From NCBI GenBank assembly GCA_900323505.1, contig OOIN01000006.1:806001-870000 (forward strand): a stretch of DNA of 64,000 bases, given 5' to 3'. Below, in pieces: positions 49,630 to 60,835 of the stretch. The DNA comes from Ustilago trichophora (Eukaryota; Basidiomycota; Ustilaginomycetes; Ustilaginales; Ustilaginaceae). How positions within the stretch are numbered: position 1 is the first letter of the stretch; each line of letters starts with the position of its first letter. The position numbers and the translations under genes are program-made. The notes beneath the pieces were generated by a model. The model had not been told where the DNA came from, ran no database searches, and was given only the letters and a program-made list of their open reading frames with translations.

Positions 49630-51618
49630 ATGAGGCATTCACTCCTCCTCCCCACAGCCCAGTATATCGAGCATGGCCAATCCGGTGCGCCCATAGTCGG
49701 CCTCATCAAGGTCACCGCATCGTCCATCCTCGAAGTCGTCATTCTCTCTTCGGTCGGATTCATCCTCGCACGAAGAGGCATCATTGATAAACGCACACAG
49801 ACCAAAATCAACAAGCTCAATGTCTCCTTTTTCACCCCAGCCCTGCTTTTCTCCAAAGTGGCGTTTACGCTCAATCCAGCAAGGTTGGTCGAGCTCATCA
49901 TCGTACCACTCGGCTTCGTCATTGTCACTGTCGTTTCCACCTTGAGTGCCTTGGTGCTATCATGGACTGCCAGGCTCTCGCCGGCACAGCGCAACTTTGC
50001 CATTGCATGCGCCATCTCTCCCAACTCCAACTCGCTTCCGGTTGCGCTCATGCAGTCGCTCGTCGTCACCGTGCCTCAGCTGCATTGGGACGAGCAAGGC
50101 GAGCCCGAGGATACGGTGGATGGCATGCTGGGTCGTGCACTAACCTACCTCGTGCTCTTCAGCACCCTCGGCATGTTTTTGCGATGGAGTGTCGGAGCCA
50201 AGCTTCTCAGCAGCGTAGAGGAGCACACCTCCGCCGCCGAAGAGGTCAATGGAAGCGATACCCAAGAATACCCTAGTCCCTCTTCTTCTGCAAGCGAGAC
50301 AGACGGCCAGCAGCCTCGACCGCGATTCACTCTTCGCAGACCTACAGGCGAGCGACGCCCTCAACGAACCCGCTCTGGCCCTCCGGCTTGGGCACGTAGC
50401 TTCCCCAACTCGCCCGATGCCAGCACTGCCAACTTTGGCGCTGGCCGGGGCCAAGATGGCCACGACTCGGATGTCGAAGATGAGCCGTTGGAGCCGTACG
50501 AGGAAGAAGGTCAGATCACCTTGCCTGGTGCCACCAACAGCCGAGAGAACCGCTCCTGTTGGACCGTATTCAAGACCACCTCGCGCAAGTGGTTCCACAA
50601 TTTCGTTCTTCGACCACTGTACGCCATTGGCGGGTTCATGACTGCACCACTGTATGCGGCCGTCATTTCGCTCATCGTGGCTGTTATTCCTCCACTTCAA
50701 AAGTTTGTCGATTCGCTCGAGCCTGTCGTAGGCGCTCTCGAGACCGCAGGTGCATGCAGTATCCCGTTGACTATGGTTGTACTCGGAGCCTACTTTGTTG
50801 CCGACGCTTCTGCAGTCCAACAGGCTCAAGGATCCATCCCGAAAGCAGTCCCACCCAGTGCGCCCGCAGGAGATGGATCAACCTCGGCCACTGGTCCTCA
50901 GCCTACCGCGCCCGATGCTGTCAAGCCCTCGAATGGTAATACTGGTGTGGAAGTTGACGATCCTTGGCGTCGCACCTCGTTGGAATCCTCCACCGCATCT
51001 GGCGAATCTACACTTGTACAAGCCAAAGACACGAAGCGCAAGGGCCTTGGTTCATGGATGGGCAAGAATCCTTGGAACAGCAGCTCATCCTCCAACGGCG
51101 GCTCCGACATTGAAGAAGGTCGACTCACCGAAGAACCCTCGTCCTACACCATCGCTAGCTCCTCTTCCACCTCCGCCGCCGTCCAAGCCGATGCGGACGA
51201 AGCAGCCCGCAACGCCGACCTCAACAGCCGCAACTCTGCGGGTCGCTTCCAAAACGCTCTCTCCAAACAAGCCTCTGCTGCCACCCTGGAACGACGTACT
51301 ATTGCCGTTGCCATCTCGTCTCGCATGATCTTGACCCCGCTGATCCTGCTTCCCTTTGTGGCATGGTACGCCATGGCAACGGCGAGCAACGTCATGGACG
51401 ATCCCGTATTCGTCGCTTGCGCATGTCTGATCATTGGCTCCCCTCCCGCCCTGACACTGGCCCAGATTACAAGTCAGAGCGCACAGGGCAATCCGAGCTT
51501 TGAAAGGCTCATCTCGAAAACCATCTTCACCGCTTATACCTTCTTGGCCGCCCCTACAACAATTCTGCTCGTTCTCACTGCCTTGGTCATCACCGAGAAC
51601 GATAAAAATAAAGGCTGA
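49630..51618 (+). CDS. Auxin-efflux-carrier/PIN-like membrane transporter (Ecm3-type)
   Basis: 662 residues, single exon, ATG at 49630. The N-terminal half has about five membrane segments (LIKVTASSILEVVILSSVGFILARRGIID, then LNVSFFTPALLFSKVAF, a conserved AEC-family signature, and ISPNSNSLPVALMQSL). A long hydrophilic loop with SP-rich and acidic sequence follows (about 205-300), two or three more segments (about 330-400), a second hydrophilic loop (about 400-545), and a final cluster to residue 655. This bipartite layout with large loops is that of yeast YOR092W (Ecm3) and YNL095C. They are placed in the ER or vacuolar membrane and have poorly defined substrates. Export of auxin-like compounds by smuts is known, but nothing here shows that this protein does it. 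Confidence 0.87.
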   Translation: MRHSLLLPTAQYIEHGQSGAPIVGLIKVTASSILEVVILSSVGFILARRGIIDKRTQTKINKLNVSFFTPALLFSKVAFTLNPARLVELIIVPLGFVIVTVVSTLSALVLSWTARLSPAQRNFAIACAISPNSNSLPVALMQSLVVTVPQLHWDEQGEPEDTVDGMLGRALTYLVLFSTLGMFLRWSVGAKLLSSVEEHTSAAEEVNGSDTQEYPSPSSSASETDGQQPRPRFTLRRPTGERRPQRTRSGPPAWARSFPNSPDASTANFGAGRGQDGHDSDVEDEPLEPYEEEGQITLPGATNSRENRSCWTVFKTTSRKWFHNFVLRPLYAIGGFMTAPLYAAVISLIVAVIPPLQKFVDSLEPVVGALETAGACSIPLTMVVLGAYFVADASAVQQAQGSIPKAVPPSAPAGDGSTSATGPQPTAPDAVKPSNGNTGVEVDDPWRRTSLESSTASGESTLVQAKDTKRKGLGSWMGKNPWNSSSSSNGGSDIEEGRLTEEPSSYTIASSSSTSAAVQADADEAARNADLNSRNSAGRFQNALSKQASAATLERRTIAVAISSRMILTPLILLPFVAWYAMATASNVMDDPVFVACACLIIGSPPALTLAQITSQSAQGNPSFERLISKTIFTAYTFLAAPTTILLVLTALVITENDKNKG

Positions 51619-51987
51619 GGTTAAGAGGGCAGATGCTTGTATTTTGACAATCTCGATTCGCAATCTTTTGACTTGTTTTTTCTTGCAGAGTTCATTCACT
51701 CCCGTCATGCTTGTTTGATGATGCTGATTTGACCTCTCCCGAGTGACACTGTCTACGAACCAGGCTCGGTCGTCCTCGATCTTTTGCGTTTGGCACAGAA
51801 ACACACCATCTTACTCATCACAAGGCCTGTCAAGCGTCAAAGCTGGTAGCCAATCTATCGTTTGTTGCCCTTTTCATAAGCGTAATAAAAGGGTGGTATG
51901 ATTACAGTGCCTGGGCGTAACGTAGCATAGTATAAGCGTTGATCCCTCTGAACGAGCAGTACATGTATTTATGAGAGAGGGCTTTGT
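51619..51987. other. Convergent intergenic region
   Basis: About 370 bp between two convergent stop codons. Nothing supportable is seen. Confidence 0.6.
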
Positions 51988-52920
51988 TTATGCGGAGCCA
52001 GCCTTGAAGTCACCGTTGTCGGAGCTCTTACCGGCAACATCTTCGATCTTGAGTTCGCCCGAGATGATCTGTTCGAGCATCTTCTTGGGGATGGTCCAGT
52101 CCTTGAACATGTGGTGGGGGATGTTGTTTGTTCGGCAGTAGGTGGCGAGGTCGTTGTCCTGCTTGTCCTTTACGAAGAGGACATCAGCGTGGCGTGCGGC
52201 AGACATGTCCGAGATACCGTCACCGGCGAAGAAGAGAGTGGGGCGGTTCTTGAGCTCGCGGTAGGGGGCGATGGAGAGTGACTTGTCGTGACCAAAGTGG
52301 TTGTCAGGGTGACGGTAGACAAGTTCCCAGGTGTCTCCCTTCTTCTCAGGGTCGGTGAAGTTGACCTCATTGGAGATGACGTCGATCTCGTTGGCGTCCT
52401 TCTCGCCGATGAGGTTGGAGAGGATGGAGCGGATGATGGGAGTCATACCGGAAGAGACAATGATGACGGGGATGTTGTTGGCCTTAGCAAAGGCGTAGAA
52501 TTCCTTGAATCCGGGGTCAAGAGTGACATCGCGACGGACGAGCTCTTCCATTTCGGAGAAAGGTCGCTTGACAGACTCGATCATCTGCTTGAAACCTTCA
52601 CGGTAGGAAACGCGCTCTTCGACGATCTCAACGTTGATCTTGCGACGCTCGGTGTAGCCCATTCCGACTGTGTCGACCATGTGGTCGTTCGAGTCCTGTT
52701 ATGCAGAGAAAGAGCGAAGGATGAAGCAATCATTGAGTCAGCTATTCCGTTGAGCAGCATGTCAAGGAGAAAAAATAAAAATAAAAAATAGACTCGGAGC
52801 ATTCTTCTGAGGACGCCAGGGTCGAGAGACAGGGAAAAGATGACTTACGAGGAGGGTAATGGTACCGTCAAAGTCGGTGAGGAAGACATACTTGGCGTCG
52901 GCGTACTTGAGGTGCGACAT
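51988..52920 (-). CDS. HAD-superfamily phosphatase of the phosphoserine-phosphatase-like type (yeast YNL010W homologue)
   Basis: Exons 52849-52920 and 51988-52695 (153-nt intron, phase 0); 259 residues. HAD motif I is FLTDFDGTITLL, with the nucleophile Asp and acid/base Asp, in exon 1. Motif II is IVSSGM in exon 2, motif III the Lys of FGHDKS, and motif IV GDGISDMSAA. The cap segment MVDTVGMGYTERRKINVEIVEERVSYREGF matches yeast YNL010W closely. These enzymes dephosphorylate small metabolites, possibly sugar or polyol phosphates; the substrate here is inference. Length equals that of the yeast protein. Exon 1 stops exactly after the DFDGT motif. Confidence 0.9.
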
Positions 52921-54098
52921 GATGGGTGGCTATAGTGATTCTATCTAACGGTGAGGGGGAAGGATGGATGTGATGGTGTGAACGAGAAGCTTTGCGATTT
53001 CGAGCAAGACTATATACTGTATCGCTAGAAGGAGGGGAGGGAGAGGGCGGATCGGCGTTGCGTGGAGCCGTGCACCCTGGAATTTTGACCTCTTTACTTT
53101 TTTTGTTTTGGCTGCAGCCTCCGCCCTGGATGCAGAATGTGCGCATTCAGCTGCGTGTCACTGCCAGCTTTTGGTTCGACGGCTGTCACTGTGCCAATCC
53201 ACAAGCCATCCATCGCAAACCATCGTGTTGTGTCTCTGGCTCAAGTCACATCACATGGATACTCGATTTCATTTCACTACAACCACTGTTCTGCACTGTG
53301 ACCCTGAGCGCAGTGTGTAGGAGAAGCCCACCAACAGCGTCAAAACAGAAAGAGGGTCGGAGGGTGTTTGCTTTTGCATGCATCTTGGTCGATCGATCGA
53401 TAAGTTGTGCGAGAGCATGTGCATGCGCATGTGCTGACGGCAACCTGCTGTCGAGTTGCAGAAGAGCAACTACTGTAGAGCACACACGCCAAGGCATCAT
53501 CCCAACTCGTACAAAACGTGGCTCTCGCACAGGCACAGACGAGAGGTTCAACATTTGATCGTCTGCTGCTCTGTACGCCAGTTGGGATGAGGTGCCGTTG
53601 ATTCAGATTGCGATTCGAAGCGAATGGCAAGAGTTTTCGAACCAACCATTATCTCAATACCATCCACGTCATGCTGCATTTCACCAAGATCATCCTCGTC
53701 GCTGCTGGCTGTTTGTTTCGTCCAACAATTTCAAAAGTTGAATTTTAGGGGGGACACGGACCGGATTCGAGATCGATTCCCGATTCGTTGTTCAACATGA
53801 GCAACAGTAAGATCGAATCCAATGCCGATCACTACTCTCAGCACCAATCGACAAGTGTTTCTCTATAGCATGCTTGGTCTCAGTTGATCACACAAACACA
53901 TTGTAGCCAAAGATTGGGATCCAGGCAGGAAAAGCGAGATATCATTACATAGGTTGTTGTAGCTGTAGCTAAGCTCTCCTTCGTTGTGAGCTTGAGGCGA
54001 CATCGTCGTCCGAAAAAAAAAGTGTCTTGTTTGCTGATCGTGCAAGGCGCTCTCTCACAACTCAGAATCTGAATGGCGTATCGCACGCATAGCCTCAA
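52921..54098. other. Intergenic region, phosphatase promoter to RNA-binding protein 3' end
   Basis: 1.18 kb. A TATA-like element lies at 53011-53016. The remainder has short frames on both strands without motifs. Confidence 0.5.
53011..53016 (-). promoter_or_regulatory. Candidate TATA box of the HAD phosphatase gene
   Basis: TATATA about 91 bp upstream of the start codon at 52920 on the minus strand. Position is right for a TATA element; not otherwise supported. Confidence 0.4.
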
Positions 54099-56141
54099 TC
54101 AGGCCTGCATGGGAACAGGAGCCTCTCCTGCATCGCCCTCTCCCTGGTGCTGATCCTGTGCAGAGGCCTCAGCAATCGGAGCATCGCCATCGTTGCCACC
54201 GTTGACGCTTCCGGCTTGGCGGAAGTTGGTCCAGCGGCGGTTGAACTCGATATCCAGCGGTCTGCCACCGTAAACATAGTTGTTAAACTTGGCAATGGCC
54301 GTCTCGGCGTCCTCAGTGGTGGCAAACTGCACCACACCCACACCCTTGCTCCTGCCATGCTCAAACACGATCTCGGCCTCGTCCACCTTGCCTGTGGTCT
54401 GGAAAAGCTCGACCAGATCCTCGTTCGATGTTGACCACGGCAGGTTTTTGACAAAGATCTGCTGCGATGGTGCCGCAGGCGGTGCTGCAGGACGTGCGTT
54501 TGCAGGGCCGGTGGGGCGGCCACCGTATGCTGGCGGAGCGTACCGATCGCCATAGCCTCCGCCATATCCACCTCCGTATCCACCGCCATACGGGTCGCCT
54601 CCGTAGCCACCGCCGTAAGGGTCACCGTATCCACCACCGTAACCGCCTCGGCCTCCGTATCCGCCTCGGCCGCCGTACGCTCCACCGAAGCCACCACGAC
54701 CACCACGAGGGGGAGGTCCGTATCCGCCTCGGCCATAGGCGTCCATCGGAGGGGGACCTGCGAACTTGTCCAGCCTCACTTCGAGCATGCGGCCGCGGAA
54801 GTCGTAGCCGTGGTACATGGCAATGGCGTTGGAGGCGTCGTTCGAGTTGGCGAATGCAACAATACCGGTGCCCTTGGATCGTCCGTCGGGACCCATGTTG
54901 ACGTCGGCTCGCGTAACGTTACCTGCCGACCTGAAGAGGTCCTTGAGATCCTGCCAGCTGACGTCGTAAGGCAGATTGGAGACAAAGAGTTGAGTGGGCG
55001 CACCTCCAGCAAATCCACCGTAGGCAGGAGGGGGAGGGCCACCGAAGAAGCCTCCGCGACCGGGAGGGCCGTAGCCTCCGCGACCGCCAGGTCCGCCGAA
55101 TCCACCACGTCCACCACCACGAGGAGGACCGGCGGGGTTGGTGCCGTAGCGCACGTCGTCCTCACGATCCTGTAGATTCGAAGCAAAGGAAGACGTGTCA
55201 GCCAGAAGGGTCCGCCCACAAGAAGAGCCTTCCAGGGCGATAATCAGCGTCAAACTTACCTCTCGGACAAAGACTTGACGACCCTCGAGCTGCTTGTTGG
55301 TCATCTCGCTGATGGCCTTCTGGGCTTCCTCTGGAGAGCTGTACTCGACGATACTGCAGGTACGAATGTGACAGGAGAGAAGATGGAAGAGCGTCAGCAC
55401 CTAACCATGCCTACATGCTTGTACGAGATAGCAACTTACCCGCATCCCTTGGAGCTTCCGTTGGGAAGAGTGAGCACCTCGGAGAAGACGACGTTTCCAG
55501 CTGTGATGTTGAATGTTGGCCAAGCAGAGTCCGAATGACATGGTGATGATCGAATCCAACCGAGGACACAAAAGCGCAAAAGCCTTCCCATCAGCAATCC
55601 ATCCAGCCATCCACTATACTATGTCTATGATTGACCGGCTTGTTTTTCGCGACACACTCTCAGCAGATCGCCTGCAGTCAAGTTCAAAATCAGCATGCCG
55701 AACCACATGTAATTACCCACCCTCCCGCATAAAGTCCTTGAGCGTGTTCCACTTGACGCCGTAGCTGAGGTTTCCAACGTAGACCCTGCAGTTCTTTTGA
55801 CTCTTTCGTGAAGCTTCGTGAGCGGCGTGCTGGGATGCAATGGCGCGGTCGTGAAAGTTGCGAGGTCGGTCGGATCGGTCGCGGTGAGAATCCCTTCGGT
55901 CCGAGGAGGGTGCACCGCCAGCGACGGGGGATCTGGAACGAGCACGGTCCTGAGACATGGCGTCACGGTCGAAGTTGTCGTTGCGGTCGAAGTTGGCATC
56001 GCGATCAAAGTTGTCCGCGTAGTGCGAAGGTTCGTCGCTGCGTTCGACTGTATAGCAAAGCGGGTGGAGAGCGACTACGATTAGCAACCAGGATTGCAGC
56101 CAGACGTACAGCTAGCTGGACTGAATCTTACCTTCCGACAT
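54099..56141 (-). CDS. GBP2: Gbp2/Hrb1-type RNA-binding protein with three RRMs and RGG repeats
   Basis: Five exons: 56132-56141 (10 nt, ATGTCGGAAG), 55721-56047, 55440-55500, 55260-55353 and 54099-55169; all introns GT-AG with matching phases. The product is 520 residues. The N-terminus has repeated FDRDA/FDRND units and an RS-like region. RRM1 (about 82-165) has RVYVGNLSYGV and, across two introns, MREAGNVVFSEVLTLPNGSSKGCGIVEY, a close match to Gbp2/Hrb1 proteins. A Gly/Arg-rich linker follows. RRM2 is QLFVSNLPYDVSWQDLKDLF, then a second Gly-Tyr-Gly linker, and RRM3 is QIFVKNLPWSTSNEDLVELF. Gbp2 and Hrb1 bind mRNA during transcription and guard nuclear export of spliced transcripts. The intron-rich 5' half stands out from mostly single-exon neighbours. 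Confidence 0.88.
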
Positions 56142-56330
56142 GATGATAATTCCTCTAAGATGACGTGAGTATGGATGGTGTTGAGCAATGTAGAAAAGAT
56201 GAAGCACAAAAGCAAGCTGCTGCAGGTGAGAAGGACACGTTGTGCATGGGCGGGCTAATCAGTACCCTCTGCTCGGATCCGCAATGACACCAAAAAAGAG
56301 ACAAGCCAAAGAAGAAATTGCAAAAAGAAA

Positions 56331-56437
56331 TGCATTGACGGGGACTCGAACCCCGGTCGAGTCGAATCGGTAGTCACATCGCATGAAGCAGATGATGAGT
56401 TTGGCAACGACTCATGATACCCCTACACTATCAATGC
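56331..56437 (-). tRNA. tRNA-Gly(GCC), intron-containing, copy 3 with diverged intron
   Basis: Minus strand, 5' end at 56437. Exons are identical to copies 1 and 2, with anticodon GCC at 56403-56405. The intron (56366-56401) is 36 nt rather than 31 and shares only its ends with the other copies (CTCATC near the start; GTGACTACCGAT at the end). The middle is different, and two extra A bases follow position 37. Downstream AAATG-type sequence resembles that after copy 2 (ATTTCTTTTTGCAATTT). Confidence 0.94.
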
Positions 56438-56965
56438 TCACGTGACAAGGTGTTGTCAAGTTGCATATAAACACAGCTGATGATGGAACCCCTGACGGCC
56501 TCTTAATGTTAGACCGTGTCTACCTCGTGGCATTGTCGAGTGTCACCGGCTCAATAGAAACAGGAACAAAGCAACACGGAGAAGGCACACGGACCACACA
56601 CACACACACACACACAACACACCACAGCCTTGTGCCCCTCTTTGCAGCCGGAATTTCAATCAAGAGCACACCAGTGTCACACAGGTTGTTGACATCCAAG
56701 ACCACACTTCACTCGCAAAGACACACGAGCCACTTTCAACTACAGTACAATCTTGCCGAGCTCGACACTCTCTCTCACCAACTCCACTCCTCCAATCCTC
56801 GGCCTTGCTTTCCTCTTCAACCTTTACGGCATCATCACGAAGGAGCTTATCAACGACTGGGCTGCTCCGACCATCACCACAGCCTCTCAATCTGGACGCA
56901 CAACACATCATTGAAAGCTCAGCGGCATCGCCTCGGCCTCAAACACCGCAGCTGCGGGCACGATC
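56438..56965. other. Kinase promoter region and leader
   Basis: 528 bp between tRNA-Gly copy 3 and the kinase ATG. An (AC)n patch lies at about 56597-56625. Nothing else is supported. Confidence 0.6.
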
Positions 56966-59900
56966 ATGTCGCAATATGGCCAGGCTTACCCAGCCCACAT
57001 GAACTCGCAGGCCGCAGCACAGCGTAGCTACGCTCCTCAGCCCGGATATGCACCGCAACAGCAGCAGCAGCAACCGCCCATGCCGCCCATGGGTGGCGCC
57101 TACCAGCAGCCCTACAAGGGCACTCTGGCTCCAGGCACCAGGGTCAAGGTCGGCAACATCACCGTCACCGTAAAGCGTTATCTATCTGAAGGCGGTTTCG
57201 CTCACGTCTACCTCGTCACAACTTCGCAGCCCATCCCCATGCCTTCCTCCGTCACCGGCGTCATTGGTGCCTCAATGGCAGGCAGTGCAACGGCGGAACG
57301 AGGCGAAACCGTACACGTCCTCAAAAGGATGGCCGTCCCCGACAAAGCAGCACTTGCAGACGTCCGAAGAGAAGTCGAGGTGCACAAGCTCCTCCGCAAC
57401 CAAGCCAATATCGTCCATTTCATTGAAGCCTCCGCTACAGCATTACAAGGCGGCGGCTACGAGATTTTCATTCTCATGGAGTATTGCTCAGGTGGTGGAA
57501 TCATCAGCCTCATGAATGCACGTTTGCGCGATCGACTCCGCGAAGAAGAGGTGCTCAAGATCTTTGGCGACGTCTGTGCCGGTGTAGCCGTCATGCACCA
57601 CCTTGACCCACCCCTCATGCATCGTGATTTGAAGGTAGAAAACATCCTCATGGCACCCTCCACCGATCCTGGCACTATTCCAGGCTCCCGTTCCACCTCT
57701 TCCAACCTCAAAGCCACCTTTAAGCTCTGCGATTTCGGCTCAGCTGCACCCGTCCTCTCTCGCAAACCTGCCAAGAGCATGGATGAAGTCAAAAGAGTCG
57801 AGGCCGACCTCAATAAGCACACAACCTTGCAGTACCGAGCTCCCGAGATGGTCGACGTCTACCAGCGCCGCGTCATCGACGAGAAGGCCGACATCTGGGC
57901 CCTCGGTGTTCTGCTCTACAAGCTCTGCTACTACACAACTCCCTTCGAAGAGAACGGAGGTGGCCCCTTGGCGATCTTGAATGTCCAGTACCGCATTCCG
58001 CCTCAACCTGTCTACTCGGATCGCCTCAAGCAGCTCATCCATTCCATGCTCAAGGAGCAGAGCACTGATCGTCCAACTGTCGATCAAGTCATCATCAATG
58101 TCCACCAAATCCTCGGCACGCGTCCACCTCAAGCTGCGCTCCACTACGCATCAGCAGCGGCCAGTGGCAAGATTGCTGCTCCACTACCGACTCTCGTCAG
58201 CGGCACAAAGCCGTCCTCGAACACCGAAGCTTCTCTGCTGCAAGAGAGGCCCAACCCGACCGGAGGCATCGATGCCAACCTTATCTCCATGGGTCCGTCC
58301 AAGAAGGAGCTCGAGCAAGCCGAAGCCCGCGAACTCGAGCTGCAAAAGCAGAGCATCACCCCCATGCGTCGTGGTAGACCCAACAAGGCATCTGCAGGAA
58401 CTACGGACTCACCCGTCCAAAAGCCTCAAGAGGATGCCGTTAAGATGAGCTCTCCCGCACCCAAGTCACCCGAAGCTCCCCAGAAAAGCGCCCCTACGTG
58501 GAATGTGCCCGATTCTAAACCGGCACCTGTCAAGACAGGACCGTTGATCGAGGGCTTTGGCGATTCGTTTGCTCCCGCAGCTATGAGGAAGGAAAGCCCA
58601 CCAGTTCTACCCAAGCGACCGAGCCCACCATCCGTCTCTCCAGTCCTCAGTGGCGAGGCTGCTGGCAACGCTTCCGACCGACCTATCGACAAAACCCTCC
58701 TCCGTGCGTCTGGCTCTAATGCCCCCTCGCCGGCTCTATCGCCACTGCGCCACAGTCCAGCTTTGCCAGGGTTCAGTGTCGCGCCCAGCCCCGCTGCGTC
58801 GCCTCTTCCCCCACCGCTAAAAGAAGCACCTGCAGCGCAGAAGAGCGGAACACCTCGTGATGAGCTCACTGACCGTTACCCTAGCCTAGAGGATCTGGAT
58901 GCGAGGTATGCCTCTCCCGTATCAGCACCAGCGCCCGGCTCTCCAAGTACAAGTGCTCCGGCATCTGCCCCTTCCAGCCTGCCTTCCAGCTCCGGCGGTC
59001 AAGTCAACGTCCCCGGTCTTGCCAATCGCGCCAGCGTCGGTGCAATGGCTGGAAGATTCGAGCGACCCTTTGAGCCCCGACGACCCGGCTCGGGTAGAGT
59101 GCCAGCGCTCAGCAAATCCGCCACCATCTCTGCTTTTTCCGCCAGTGGCAGCAAGGCTCGTTCGGCAAGCGTCTCGAAGCGATGGCAACCTTCCATCGTT
59201 GCACACGATCGCGTTGGTAAAGAGTCTGAGCCGCAAACTTCGATCAAGAAGTCTCCCGCTTCGAAAGATTGGCTCACAGGCGACATTTCTGATGAAGAAT
59301 CTGAAAAGGCTTTCAAAGAGAAAAATACGAAGGTCTATGCTTCCAAAACGCAAGCACCTCTCAGCCTATCTACACGCGAAGCGCAGAATGATGCTGGGAA
59401 AGAGCTCGACCTTGACGAAGCTTCTTCAGACGAAGACGAACCGGTACAACCCGAAGAAGCTGTGGCGCAACGGCCGACCCTGCCGCCTCGTTTGTCTGCC
59501 GATCGGCTATCTTCTTTCACCTCTCGCACCGCCGCATCATCTACCCAGATGCAGTATGAGGACGGTGTCAATGGTGAGACACCCAAACCCGAGCGACCAC
59601 GCATTACTCCAGGCCGTGTCAAAGCCCCCTCTTGGCTAGTGGACGCCGTTGATTCTCCCACAGCAGCAGAAAGGTTGATGTCGAGCTCGTCGATCAACAG
59701 CCAGGTCAAGTCGCCTGCTGCAGAGCTCGTTTCGCCGATAACGGACGCTACCGCGGCAGAACAGCTGGACGAGGCGGCGAGACAGGCGCAGGATCAGCTT
59801 GAGGCTCTTTTACGGGGCCCAGCGGACGAGCTTGAGACCGAGCCTTCGGTCGATGCTGCTCCTGTACTGAACAAGGAGGAAAAGGAGAAGGTGCAGGAGA

Positions 59901-60835
59901 GCCCGCCGATGCCATCGGTTGCCAAAGTCAAGGCGCCCGCATGGGACGAAGAAGATGAGGAAGAAATGAACGCGCTTCCCAAGCCTGAGCTGCAGGCGGG
60001 CGCTGCTAAGCCGTCCATTTCGAGGAGCAACAGCACGCAGGACAGCATGGCGGAGCCGAAATCATCTTCTGTTGGTCCTGCTTCGCCTTCGCACAACAAC
60101 AGCAAGCCTTCTTCGTCCATTGCTTCGAGGTGGAATCCCCAACACGCGCCTGCATCGTCCAAGCAGTTGGTGGACGTAGCTACATCCCCGGCATCCCCTT
60201 CTACCCCTGTCGAAGCGGTTAAGGATAAACTCGGCTCATTCTCACTCGATCCTTCCTCCACCGCCAACGCTGCTGCTCCGGAGGCCATTCGACCTCGCAG
60301 CAACGTCATTTCCGCGCGCCAGTCTCAATTCAGACCCGAACCACAGCAAGCTGAGCCAGTCATCATCCAACCCAAACGGCCCACTCCCATCCGCCCCAAC
60401 AAAGGCACACATCTTCGCGGCGCCTCTCTCGCCTCCCCCTCTGCCATGAAACCCTGGGAGCGCGAGGCAGCTCTCAGTGCAGCCGCATCCAAAGGAGGCA
60501 TTGTCAAAAACTCTGCACTCCCCGCCGCCTCCACCTCCCTGCACAAGCGTCCCTCTTCCTCCTCCCCTTCAGAACTTCTCGACGAGTCGTCCTCCCAAAC
60601 CGACGACACAACCGCAGCAAATGCAGCAGGAGGGGAAGAGGACAGATTCAAAGGAGTAAGCAGCTTGATCAGCCGTTGGCAGCAGAATGTTGAATCTAGT
60701 GCTCCAGGTTGGGGCAAAATCGGTTCTAGTGCCAACGAAAGCAAGGCCGGTTTGGGCCCTGGATTGGGTCCAAGGGTCGCCAATCAGGCGGCTGGGTATG
60801 TGCGCGATCGTGCCGCTACCAACGGCAGCAAATAG
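56966..60835 (+). CDS. NAK-family Ser/Thr kinase (Ark1/Prk1/Akl1-like), endocytosis regulator
   Basis: 1289 residues, single exon. After a Gln/Pro-rich N-terminus (about 60 residues) the kinase domain spans about 55-395. It has a degenerate glycine loop (SEGGFAHVYLV), Lys in VLKRM, catalytic MHRDLKVENIL, the DFG motif in LCDFGSA, and a distinctive long activation segment with QYRAPEMVDVYQRR. QYRAPEM and the loop between NIL and LCDFG are typical of Ark1, Prk1, Akl1, AAK1 and BIKE. These kinases phosphorylate endocytic adaptors such as Pan1 and control actin patch turnover. The long C-terminal tail (about 900 residues) is disordered, rich in Pro/Ser/Ala with SP sites and several proline-rich motifs likely to bind SH3 domains. 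Repeated KAPxW motifs occur (VKAPSWLVDAVD, VKAPAWDEEDEEE). Confidence 0.9.
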   Translation: MSQYGQAYPAHMNSQAAAQRSYAPQPGYAPQQQQQQPPMPPMGGAYQQPYKGTLAPGTRVKVGNITVTVKRYLSEGGFAHVYLVTTSQPIPMPSSVTGVIGASMAGSATAERGETVHVLKRMAVPDKAALADVRREVEVHKLLRNQANIVHFIEASATALQGGGYEIFILMEYCSGGGIISLMNARLRDRLREEEVLKIFGDVCAGVAVMHHLDPPLMHRDLKVENILMAPSTDPGTIPGSRSTSSNLKATFKLCDFGSAAPVLSRKPAKSMDEVKRVEADLNKHTTLQYRAPEMVDVYQRRVIDEKADIWALGVLLYKLCYYTTPFEENGGGPLAILNVQYRIPPQPVYSDRLKQLIHSMLKEQSTDRPTVDQVIINVHQILGTRPPQAALHYASAAASGKIAAPLPTLVSGTKPSSNTEASLLQERPNPTGGIDANLISMGPSKKELEQAEARELELQKQSITPMRRGRPNKASAGTTDSPVQKPQEDAVKMSSPAPKSPEAPQKSAPTWNVPDSKPAPVKTGPLIEGFGDSFAPAAMRKESPPVLPKRPSPPSVSPVLSGEAAGNASDRPIDKTLLRASGSNAPSPALSPLRHSPALPGFSVAPSPAASPLPPPLKEAPAAQKSGTPRDELTDRYPSLEDLDARYASPVSAPAPGSPSTSAPASAPSSLPSSSGGQVNVPGLANRASVGAMAGRFERPFEPRRPGSGRVPALSKSATISAFSASGSKARSASVSKRWQPSIVAHDRVGKESEPQTSIKKSPASKDWLTGDISDEESEKAFKEKNTKVYASKTQAPLSLSTREAQNDAGKELDLDEASSDEDEPVQPEEAVAQRPTLPPRLSADRLSSFTSRTAASSTQMQYEDGVNGETPKPERPRITPGRVKAPSWLVDAVDSPTAAERLMSSSSINSQVKSPAAELVSPITDATAAEQLDEAARQAQDQLEALLRGPADELETEPSVDAAPVLNKEEKEKVQESPPMPSVAKVKAPAWDEEDEEEMNALPKPELQAGAAKPSISRSNSTQDSMAEPKSSSVGPASPSHNNSKPSSSIASRWNPQHAPASSKQLVDVATSPASPSTPVEAVKDKLGSFSLDPSSTANAAAPEAIRPRSNVISARQSQFRPEPQQAEPVIIQPKRPTPIRPNKGTHLRGASLASPSAMKPWEREAALSAAASKGGIVKNSALPAASTSLHKRPSSSSPSELLDESSSQTDDTTAANAAGGEEDRFKGVSSLISRWQQNVESSAPGWGKIGSSANESKAGLGPGLGPRVANQAAGYVRDRAATNGSK

